Shown piece after piece: positions 55,596 to 64,000 of a stretch of 64,000 nt of DNA; the first letter of the stretch is position 1; every line of letters begins with the position of its first letter. The stretch covers positions 52,501 through 116,500 of the forward strand of contig JAVDOI010000135.1 of NCBI GenBank assembly GCA_032191485.1, given 5' to 3'. The notes under the pieces were generated by a model. It worked only from the letters and a program-made list of their open reading frames with translations. It searched no databases and was not told where the DNA came from. The translations under genes and the position numbers were made by a program. Source of the DNA: Leptoclinus maculatus. Lineage: Eukaryota > Chordata > Actinopteri > Perciformes > Stichaeidae.

Positions 55596-55872
55596 GTCCG
55601 CCTGCCCGGGTCCGGTCCGGTCCGTCCAGTCCACTGTGTCCACCCAGTCCCAGTGCTCCCAGTGCTCCTGTCCTCTCCTCGCTCCGTATTCATGCAGACT
55701 GAATGGGCTGCGCTTGCGCAACAAGCTGCCGCTGTCCAGGGTAGAATGTTAAATACCCTGGACTCTCCGCGGTGCGTTCAGGGACGCCGGGAGGAACCGG
55801 GCCGTGTTTTTACTGAAGTCAGACACTTCAAGTGCAGCATCGGTGGTGGAGAAAGTAGTCCAGAAGTCCTGT

Positions 55873-56297
55873 AACATGTAACATGTAACATGTAACATGT
55901 AACATGTAACGTGTAACGTGTAACGTGTAACATGTAACGTGTAACGTGTAACATGTAACGTGTAACTTGTAACGTGTAACGTGTAACGTGTAACATGTAA
56001 CGTGTAACGTGTAACGTGTAACGTGTAACTTGTAACGTGTAACGTGTAACGTGTAACGTGTAACGTGTAACGTGTAACGTGTAACTTGTAACGTGTAACG
56101 TGTAACGTGTAACGTGTAACTTGTAACGTGTAACGTGTAACGTGTAACGTGTAACGTGTTACGTGTAACGTGTAACGTGTAACGTGTAACGTGTAACGTG
56201 TAACGTGTAACGTGTAACTTGTAACGTGTAACGTGTAACGTGTAACGTGTAACGTGTAACATGTTACGTGTAACGTGTAACGTGTAACGTGTAACAC
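55873..56297. repeat. 7-bp minisatellite (gtaacgt), about 60 copies, upstream of slc7a10
   Basis: Units gtaacgt with gtaacat and gtaactt variants. The array starts about 280 bp upstream of the slc7a10 ATG, so it lies in or near the promoter. Most units contain ACGTG and a CpG. Confidence 0.95.
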
Positions 56298-57744
56298 GTA
56301 CATCTTTAAATATTACATTAATAGTATTTCTGTATGTGTGAATGGAGGCTACCGAAGAAAAGTAGCCTAATCATTCCAATAAATAAAACAAATCATAATA
56401 ATATGCAGAAACATTTCAACTCTCAATCAACTTTTACAGCCGAGTGAGTATCTATAATTATAACAATCACATGAAAGAACACGCTTTGTTTACTTCATGT
56501 TTTGAGTGTAATCAAAGTGAAGTTGGAGGAAAGCCTGATTATGAGAACATAATATTGTACAATTGTAATATTGTTTTTTGGATACATGTATTTATTTAGG
56601 TGCACATTAATCAACATTTCAGTCTCCACCTCGATGTAAATGTGAGTTATCTAGAGACAACTTCTGTTGCTGTACGACACAATACAACACAATAAAATAC
56701 ATAAATACATAACAAAAGCAGCATATTCATGAAAACAATGAGAGTAACAGTGCAAACCCATGAACCTTAAAGACGAGCAAGCATCTCCAACATGTTTAAA
56801 ACCATTGAAGTTAAACAGATTGAAATAGATTCACAGAACAATAAACACACTTATCCTCTGACACATCAACCGCTAACAAATAACAACACAACGATTTAGT
56901 TTCCTCTAAAAAACTGATCTCCATTCGTCTCGAGGTACATTTACTCAAGTACTGTGGTTAAAGTACACATTTGAGGTACTCCAACGTTCTACTCCGCTGC
57001 ATCTAAGAAGGTCACGTTGTGCTTTTTACTCCACAACGTTTATTTGATGACTATATGACAATATGGGAGAGCTCAGCTCCCGGCAGCAGCAGCAGCAGCG
57101 TCTCCTCCTCCTCCTCCTCCTCCTCCTCCTCCTCCTCCTCCTCCTCCTCCTCCTCCTCCTCCTCCAGGAGCAGAGCTTCTCCTCTCTGCTGGAGACCCAG
57201 GACGTATTGCTGGACCCTCTGGAGGGAAGGGAGGCACGGGAGAACCAGAACCAGGACTGAGAGGGTCAGACTGTCAGACCCTGCTGCAGTAGAATGAGAG
57301 GTTCTGGTGCTCAGAGACCACTGTAGTCCACAGGGACCAACAGAACCAACACAACATTAAAGTTCCTCGTAGTAACTTAAAGTAAAACTCAGCCCAAGTT
57401 GTTTGTTTTTTGTTGTAGCTTATCTAGTTCTATATAATATCTAAATAATTCCTGTAATAATTCCGTGTAAATCCTATCCAGATCATTAACCTTTATGTTT
57501 TTTTTAAGCTAACTATGTACAAATATACACTATTACACACCCATGGCCAAGGTGCAAGACACCACCAAGGCTTAGCTGTCAATGGGTGGAGGGCCACTTA
57601 GTCCGCTAGGCTGCCAGGATAGCTTTGAAAGAAAACAAGCCTTGTTCCCTGAGGAATATGCAGTATGTCGGGTTAGACACGCCCAGAGAGTGAGGTGGAA
57701 GAACATGGGATGTGCAAACCAGGGTTATAATGTACAATCTGATG
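56298..57744. other. slc7a10-TRIM intergenic region
   Basis: The genes are divergent here (slc7a10 minus, TRIM plus). It contains a fragment of the agtactaatacc-type element (56930-57060), a (CTC)n run at 57100-57165 and no gene. Confidence 0.5.
57100..57165. repeat. (CTC)n trinucleotide run
   Basis: About 20 ctc triplets preceded by gcagcagcagcagcag. Confidence 0.9.
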
Positions 57745-57800
57745 CACTGAGAGGAGGAGCAACTCTGAAGGAGGAGCTGCAACTTCACATTTCCTGAAGT

Positions 57801-57812
57801 GAAAGTGAAAGT
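57801..57812 (+). promoter_or_regulatory. ISRE/IRF-type motif upstream of TRIM exon 1
   Basis: GAAAGTGAAAGT fits the GAAANNGAAA core bound by IRF and ISGF3 factors. It lies about 120 bp before the exon 1 donor and is conserved in the duplicate at 63094-63105. Interferon control of this TRIM gene is inferred from motif and position. Confidence 0.6.
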
Positions 57813-57930
57813 TAGTCTGAGCGACAGCAGAGCTGCAGTCGAGACAAGTCTCTGTTTCTCTCTAAAGAAACATTCAACTGAATCCAGCAGCTTCTTCTCA
57901 ACAACACAACAGAGTCTCTGACAAACTCTG
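57813..57930 (+). other. Non-coding first exon of the TRIM gene
   Basis: The exon ends in a consensus donor (CTG|GTGAGT at 57931). It is preserved almost base for base in a second copy at 63106-63203, which lacks about 20 bases before the end. The transcription start is estimated from the promoter motif position only. The intron to the coding exon spans 57931-59302. Confidence 0.65.
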
Positions 57931-59311
57931 GTGAGTAAACTGTTCTACAGACTAAATACAGTCAACATGTAGTTCAAGAGAGAAACCAATACTGTAGCCA
58001 AGAAACATCAGTACCATCAGATAAACTAGGCCTGCTAACAGCTAACTAGTGGAGCTTAAATGTGCACTATCTGATTTTATCTCTTGACTTTAATTACCTG
58101 TAAAGGCAGAAATGTGACGTATTACAACAAGCTGTTACACAACTTGGTAAATATCCAATGTGACTGTTTCTGTAGTTCCTGCTGTCTGTCTTTGTGACGC
58201 AGTTCAGCTGATAATATCTGATGTAACATGAAACCTCACAACTACTCGGACAGGAAGTTCCACTGGACAAATGTTTAGCTGAGGTCCACGTGGTGACCGT
58301 GGGGGTTGTGGAGAGAAATGATATCTATAGTGTAATAATATGTCTCATTTATAAAGTGTGTAGGATCCATACTTAAAGTGTACGTGTGCACAAAAGCTGG
58401 ACATGACGCACGGCCAAATCTGACTTGTAAAACCTGATCAGCCTCATCTTCCAGCCTCTACACGCCCACATTCAACCACTAACTGTGAATACCAGCATTG
58501 TAGTAGTTGTGACTCATCAGCACTAATAATACTGCTGCTTTGAGAGTTTATGATGAAGAGGGTTTAGACGTGCAAAGTAACATGTGATATGAAGTGACAT
58601 TAAATGTGTGAGAGGCGTCATCATATCACTTTTAATTCATACAATCTGACTTCAATTCACCACCTTGGGTCAGAGGCTCAGGTGAGATGATATAAACAAG
58701 AACCAGATGTGTTGGGATGTTTTCACTGCAATGCTGAAGACAGATTGGTTTATCATTGTTTTATTGATGTATTTAGTTTATTCTATTATTAGAATAACTA
58801 ACAAGCAGCTAAGAGTCAAATGCTACAGTCATAAAAGAGACAGACATGAATGCATGATGTTAGTGACTCATAGTGATGTCATCTCTTCAAACCTTCCTGT
58901 TGTCATGACATCATCCCAGACAGGTGCTCAGACCAGGTGTAAACATTTAGAAAATATGAACTCAACCGCATACTACTTACTGTGTACTTCTACTTCAGAC
59001 GGATGAGTTGTACTACGACATTTACCTGGAAATGTTACCGTTACATTACAGATTCAGATTTGACTCAAAAAATATAACAATTAAACTATGATGCATTAAT
59101 ATTCATTAAACTATCCAACATCTGATTAGAGTTTAAACCTCCACCTTGAACTGACGTTAAGTACATTTAAGTACATCGTGCTGATGAAGCCTCTCTTTCA
59201 CTCTTCACTTCATTTGAATGCAGGACTTTTACTGTAATAATAGATTTACTGTTAATTAGTAAATTAATAACAGTTTTATTTTTGCCACACACTTGTCCTC
59301 AGACTGTAGAT

Positions 59312-60700
59312 ATGTCTGCTGCTGGAGAAGTTCCCTGTGACGTCTGCACTGGAACCAAACTGAAGGCCCTGAAGTCCTGCCCGGTGTGTCTGGACTCCTA
59401 CTGTGAGACTCACATGGAGCCTCATCTGACAACGGCAGGTCTGAAAAGACATAAGCTGATCGACCCTGTGGAGAACCTGGAAGGCAGGATGTGTACGGAG
59501 CACGATAAACTGCTGGAGCTGTTCTGTAAGACCGACCAGATGTGTGTCTGCATGCGCTGCACTGTTTTAGACCACAAGAACCATGATGTTGTTCCTCTGA
59601 AAGAAGAATGTAAAGGAAAGAAGGCCGAGCTGGAGAAGACTGAGGCTGAAATTCAGCAGATGATCCAGAAGAGACGACTGAAGATTCAGGAGATCAAACA
59701 CTCAGTGGAGCTCAGTGAGGAAGATGCAGACGGAGAGAAAGCAGATGGTGTTCAGGTCTTCACCGCTCTGAAGGAGTCTGTTGAGAGAAGCCAGGCCGAG
59801 CTCATCGACACGATCAAAGAGAAGCAGAGAAAGACAGAGAAACAGGCTGAAGGCTTCATCAAAGAGCTGGAACAGGAAATCTCTGAGCTGAAGAAGAGAA
59901 GCACTGAGGTGGAGCAGCTCTCACGCTCTGAAGACCACCTCCACATCCTCCAGAGCTTCAGGACCCTGAACACTGCTCCACCCACCAAGAACTGGACAGG
60001 AGTCAGAGTCAGTCCACCTTCATATGAGGGGACTGTGAGGAGATCTGTGAATCAGCTGGAGGAGACGATCAGTAAACAGATGAAGAAGCTGCTTCCTGAG
60101 GTCGAGCTGAAGAGGGTCCAGCAGTCTGCAGTGGATGTGACACTTGATCCTGATACAGCACAGGCCCAAATCATCCTGTCTGATGATGGAAAACAAGTTA
60201 AACATGATAATGACACACACAGTCGCCCAGACAAACCAGAGAGATTTGATACTGGTCATAATGTCTTAGCAAAGCAGAGTTTCTCTTCAGGAAGATTTTA
60301 CTACGAGGTTCAGGTTAAAGAGAAGCATGAGTGGTCTTTAGGAGTGGTCAGAGAGTCGATCAACAGGAAGGGAAGAAACACAGAGAGCCCTCAGAATGGA
60401 TTCTGGATGATAAGTTGTTCGTGGCAAAATGAGTACAAAGCTCTTGCTGACCCTCCAGTCCTTCTCTCTCTGAAGTCTCAGCCTGAGAAGGTGGGGGTGT
60501 TTGTGGATTATGAGGAGGGTCTGGTCTCCTTTTATGATGTTGATGCTGCAGCTCTTATCTACTCCTTTACTGGCTGCTGCTTCACTGAGAAACTCTACCC
60601 ATTCTTTTGTCCTGGTTTTGGTTGGGCACATAAGTGGGGGAGGGAGGGGTTTGATAACCGTGCCCCTCTGATCATCTCTCCTGTCAATCCCACAGAGTAA
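59312..60700 (+). CDS. RING-less TRIM family protein, B-box / coiled-coil / PRY-SPRY
   Basis: A 462-residue protein in one coding exon. A splice acceptor at 59301-59302 precedes the ATG by nine bases, matching the donor at 57931, so a non-coding first exon is spliced on. Cys pairs at residues 9/12, 23/26 and Cys31/His34 form a B-box-1-like zinc site. A B-box 2 follows (CTEHDKLLELFCKTDQMC, about 61-91). Residues about 95-230 are a charged coiled coil. A PRY-SPRY (B30.2) domain spans about 285-462, with VTLDPDTAQA, SGRFYYEVQV and VGVFVDYEEGLVSFYDV. There is no RING finger, so E3 ligase activity is not expected from this chain alone. The plan resembles TRIM16/TRIM25-like fish proteins, a group much expanded in teleosts and often linked to antiviral responses. 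The stop at 60698-60700 leaves a full-length SPRY. An exact orthologue cannot be named. Confidence 0.9.
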   Translation: MSAAGEVPCDVCTGTKLKALKSCPVCLDSYCETHMEPHLTTAGLKRHKLIDPVENLEGRMCTEHDKLLELFCKTDQMCVCMRCTVLDHKNHDVVPLKEECKGKKAELEKTEAEIQQMIQKRRLKIQEIKHSVELSEEDADGEKADGVQVFTALKESVERSQAELIDTIKEKQRKTEKQAEGFIKELEQEISELKKRSTEVEQLSRSEDHLHILQSFRTLNTAPPTKNWTGVRVSPPSYEGTVRRSVNQLEETISKQMKKLLPEVELKRVQQSAVDVTLDPDTAQAQIILSDDGKQVKHDNDTHSRPDKPERFDTGHNVLAKQSFSSGRFYYEVQVKEKHEWSLGVVRESINRKGRNTESPQNGFWMISCSWQNEYKALADPPVLLSLKSQPEKVGVFVDYEEGLVSFYDVDAAALIYSFTGCCFTEKLYPFFCPGFGWAHKWGREGFDNRAPLIISPVNPTE

Positions 60701-63024
60701 AACAACCATTTGATTTTCAACATAAAGATCATTTAATGATCTTTGTAGATTTATTGATGATGTACAATTTATACATTATTGTTTTCTTTCAGATTCTGAT
60801 CAGTGTTTTTTTCTCTGTTTTCTCTGTAATTGTTGTTCTTTGATGTGTCACATTGCTTCTTACTACTACAACACAGATGCCAGTCGTTGGGTTCGTAGAG
60901 ACTTTCCAGAGGTCCCTGATGGACACGGTGATTCACACGTAGGGTTGTGCTGCGGGGCTTAATGCATAAAGTCACGTACACATACAGACATATAACCTTT
61001 TTCTCATTTTTGAAATTTTACCATAATCAATTATTGCTTAGGACTGTGGCTTCTACCTCGAGACGCGGTGGAAGTCCACACCCTTGCTAAAGGGTACATA
61101 TATATAAGTTTACTCTGTATTTAACCTACGCTGGGCAAAGAGTGTATCTTGTTACCATATAATTTATATTTGTTGTGATATCATGTATCCATGTAACCTG
61201 TTGAGAATACGGTGTTGTATCTATCAGATACTTTGTATTGTTGTCAACCAGTGAGCAAGTGTGCCATACGTCCAAACCACCAGCAGAGGTCGGTGTGTTA
61301 GAGTTAGAAGCAGGGGGGGAATTGTCATGCCCCGAGACAGAAAGTCCATCTATACAGCTTGCCCTGGGGGGGGGGGGGGGGGCTTTTTGCTGGTTTTGCG
61401 AAGCTGGCTATAAAAACCCTCGATCTTAGACGATCGTGGCGGTAGTTGAGGAGAAACCTATCAGGTGTGGATTAAAAGTAGATTCATCAAATCTCCGGAC
61501 TATTGGAGAAACGCTTGCTCACTGGATTTCTTAATTTTTGGAATCCTTCTGTGGATTACCTTTTCTCTGTATTGGAACTAAAAATAAATCTATTCTGGAT
61601 TAAATAAATCGAGTGGAAACTTTACACTTTTCTGTTATTCACTTTTTCTCCTCTTGACAGAATACCAGAATCTAAACAGAGGGGTCTCCTGTTAGGAGGA
61701 GATCAGCCTCTGGGGTGAGTTGCAGGACATCACACCACAGCAACGCTACTGACACACAAATCAAAACACACACACACACTCACATCCGTTCTTACAGTAA
61801 GAGAGAATCAGGGAAACCCCCGCCCCAAGCCAGCCATAAACAACAGTGAGCTTGGGTGAGATTTATATCTGTTGGTCTCTACGTAGGGGCATCCACAGTG
61901 GGCGACCGGACAATCGGGACCGAGAATCTAGACGTCTTTTCTCTGAAGGCTACGGGCCTGCTAGCCGTGTCCCGTTAATCCACGATCACCTGCGAGGCCC
62001 CTCAGTTTTGCACACACTTCTGAGGAGCTTCGTTCCTTTCCGTCTGTTGTAAAACAGCCTCTACATTTTTAGAACGTGGAGGTAGCACCGCACGCGACAC
62101 AGACTTTACCAAACTGACTAATACATCTATTGTAGTATAATGTATTGTAAAAACTGCATTACTTGCCTTCAAGATTGTTGAATCAAGAAAACAAAAAAAG
62201 CGTTTGCACGTTCCTTTAATGTCTGCCTACCAAATTAAATTACTTTATCATCTGATCATTGTTTATAAGAAGGTTTGCATTCTGGCACAAATGACTAAAG
62301 AACCAGTTCATAAATAAATTCTTTCTAAATAAACAGAAGTTAAATAAAGTGAGGACGCCCTCTAGAGGAGTTCATAACAAACTGCAGCCTGTGTTCACAT
62401 GAAGACGTGCTCTTCATGAATAACTACAGTCTGATGCTGAAGCAGAGTACGCAAAAGAAAAGCAGAATGCACAATTCATTTGAGTCAATTATGGTAAAAA
62501 ATACTCTGTCTGATATAATTGGCAAACATTTTGTGTGTTTTGTAGTTTTAGAGCTCAATCTAAAATCAGTAACTTTACTGTCACTGAAGAAGAAGAAGTA
62601 CTTAAAAAGTGCTTTAAAACAATCACAGAGTGGCCCATGAGACTGTATAGTGTGTGGAACAGATACTGGTTACAGTCAGAATGACACATTAGCAGAGAAA
62701 TGACAAGATACATTTAATGTACAAAATAAGAATCAGGTTGTCATACTTTACTTGTGGTTTTCCATTTTTGGAGGCTTTTTACTTTTCCATCTCTTCATCT
62801 AAGAGGGAACTATTGTACGTTTTACTTCAATAAATGCAGATTTACATTTTACATTCAACATAAAATAAATTTATATCACTGTTGTTCTGTAATCTGGTAA
62901 TTCAAAACCACAATGTTGTTGTTATGCTGTCTATTTGTAAATATATGTTCTCCTTGAAAACAGTAAAAACTCATCTATCCAAGTCTATGTCAGGGTGTTT
63001 CCCAAAGAGGCAGTAAAAGCTCCT
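60701..63024. other. Region 3' of TRIM
   Basis: Begins with the TRIM 3' UTR and holds a probable LTR remnant (61324-61740) with a poly-G run at 61367-61382. Remaining sequence shows no gene. Confidence 0.5.
61324..61740 (+). mobile_element. Probable solo LTR
   Basis: It starts TGTCATGCCCCGAGACAG. Inside, it has a TATA-like ctataaaaaccct (about 61410) and AATAAA signals (about 61583-61608), in the order expected of an LTR. It ends near gcaggacatcaca. No primer-binding site, gag or pol is visible and no clear target duplication was found, so the borders are uncertain. Confidence 0.35.
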
Positions 63025-63093
63025 TCACAGAGCTTCACTGAGAGGAGGAGCAACTCTGAAAGAGGAGAGCTGCAGACTCACTTCTCCTGAAGT

Positions 63094-63105
63094 GAAAGTG
63101 AAAGT
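63094..63105 (+). promoter_or_regulatory. Second ISRE/IRF-type motif (duplicate TRIM promoter)
   Basis: Same GAAAGTGAAAGT core, in the same place relative to a duplicated first exon. Confidence 0.55.
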
Positions 63106-63203
63106 TAGTCTGAGCGACAGCAGAGCTGCAGTCGAGACAAGTCTCTCTGTTTCTCTCTAAAGAAACATTCAACTGAATCCAGCAGAGTCTCTGACAAACT
63201 CTG
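63106..63203 (+). other. Duplicate TRIM-type non-coding exon 1
   Basis: Copy of the exon at 57813-57930, ending in GTGAGT at 63204. Similarity extends before it (from about 63025) and into the intron to about 63320 (shared actaggcctgctaacagct). No TRIM coding sequence follows inside the window; the intron is entered by a LINE. It is either the start of a paralogue to the right or an orphaned promoter. Confidence 0.6.
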
Positions 63204-63539
63204 GTGAGTACACTGTTCTACAGAGACTCTTCATGTTTGGTCCTCGTTTAGTTCAAACCAGGATCCAGAACAAAGACAACACACCAGAGAAACTAGGCCT
63301 GCTAACAGCTAACTAGCCTTTAGCTTAGACTCCTCCTTCTCCGTACTTTTGCTCTCGTGCGCACAGTGCAACTTCCGTCATTTAGCTCTGACAGCCGCCT
63401 TCAAAATAAAAGCATTCCGTCTTGAAACAGGAAAAAACATGACAAATTTAGGAAACAGACAAAAACATGTAACAAAGGCAACAAATTGATTGCCCAACAC
63501 GAATTGGGTTACTTAGTTTAGTTTAGTTTAGTTTATTGA

Positions 63540-64000
63540 GCGTGTGTGTGAGAGTAAACATGGACTTTTGTGTACAATGTTTTCTAGTATTTTTAAAAAA
63601 CAAGACAATATCGATATGGGTCTATAGTTATTAAACAACGTGGAGTTTCTGCTTTAAACAAAGGAATAACTTGTCAATCCTCTGGCACAGCACCTGTTTT
63701 CAAAGACAAGGTGGAGATGTGAACACGCTGCAGTATTCACTGTTTCACCTGTTTGACAAGGAATGCAGAAATGTTGTCATGGCCGCTGAAGATGTTTTAA
63801 GATCATAATTATATCACTTATGTCTTGAACATCAGGGGGCAGAACACTCGAGATAATAGGGACATTTGTTGGAATAACATCCAGTGGATTCCCATGACAA
63901 GCAGGAATATTGTTCTCTAATTCATGACCAATATTTACAAAGAATTCATTACATTGTTGATCTTTATCAAATGACTTGTTAAGAGAATTGTCACCGTCCA
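63540..64000 (-). pseudogene. Broken LINE reverse transcriptase, running off the window
   Basis: The minus strand encodes, in three frames, the typical upstream part of a non-LTR retrotransposon polymerase: a NEFFVNIGHELENNIP block (about 63870-63940), then SGHDNISAFLVKQV, then a VIPLFK block and FNNYRPISILSCFLKILE (about 63590-63660). Frame changes and stops separate these blocks, so no enzyme is made. The catalytic YxDD region is absent: the copy is cut near 63540. Known family logic says this is a 3'-truncated relic; the exact clade was not determined. Confidence 0.7.

Larger units (their letters stand above)
57745..58060 (+). repeat. Segmental duplicate A (TRIM promoter, exon 1, intron start)
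   Basis: Alignable by eye with 63025-63320, with small indels. Both copies hold the ISRE, the exon, the donor and the first part of the intron. Confidence 0.6.
63025..63320 (+). repeat. Segmental duplicate B
   Basis: Partner of 57745-58060 in direct orientation, about 5.3 kb downstream. Confidence 0.6.

Noticed and set aside
39999..55752. Assignment of the transporter to SLC7A6, SLC7A7 or SLC7A8
   Set aside because: KKEIGLLSACTIIIG, KGVLEHSGSVGLAL and LLLWSAVLIMYPT follow SLC7A10, not the y+LAT or LAT2 sequences.
55749..56303. 184-codon frame of YTLHVTR repeats
   Set aside because: 7-bp promoter-proximal array; no start context or domain.
57019..57297. Serine-run frame
   Set aside because: Created by (CTC)n; no splice or domain support.

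Overview
The window is animal nuclear DNA, almost certainly from a ray-finned (teleost, percomorph-like) fish. Genes are split by GT/AG introns, the three multi-exon proteins match vertebrate NFATC3, DUS2 and SLC7A10, and the fourth gene is a fish-type TRIM with a B30.2 domain. The dispersed repeats are kinds I associate with fish genomes. The species cannot be fixed from sequence alone. All gene models were built by hand from splice sites, reading phase and remembered family sequence, with no database search.

Layout: (1) 1-18965, minus strand: nfatc3, a calcineurin-controlled transcription factor, nine coding exons. Its last exon was not found and probably lies left of position 1. (2) 18966-20977: intergenic, AT-rich, mobile-element remnants. 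(3) 20978-35700, minus: dus2, tRNA-dihydrouridine synthase 2, fifteen coding exons plus a non-coding first exon; the model is complete at 500 codons. (4) 35700-39821: intergenic. (5) 39822-55595, minus: slc7a10 (Asc-1-type neutral amino-acid transporter), eleven coding exons, complete at 537 codons. (6) 57740-60700, plus: an intron-split, RING-less TRIM/B30.2 gene with an interferon-response-type motif just upstream of its first exon. (7) 63025-63320: a second copy of that promoter and first exon, so a TRIM paralogue probably continues beyond the window. (8) 63540-64000: a broken LINE reverse transcriptase on the minus strand.

The most striking property is tandem-repeat load. About half of the first 35 kb is minisatellite or microsatellite, in more than a dozen unrelated arrays with units from 2 to 37 bp. 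Nearly all lie in introns of nfatc3 and dus2, and several begin within about 10-25 bp of a splice site. The slc7a10 introns are much poorer in arrays and richer in dispersed elements. The long open frames seen inside the arrays are by-products of repeat periodicity, not genes.

The four genes do not form a pathway. nfatc3 and dus2 keep the order and orientation of the human 16q22 neighbourhood. slc7a10, on human 19q13, is joined to them here. I found no convincing new multi-gene system. The best leads are the repeats abutting splice sites, a coding minisatellite in the NFATC3 activation domain, a charged N-terminal tail on the transporter, the duplicated interferon-type TRIM promoter, and a cytosine-guanine-containing 7-bp array just upstream of slc7a10.
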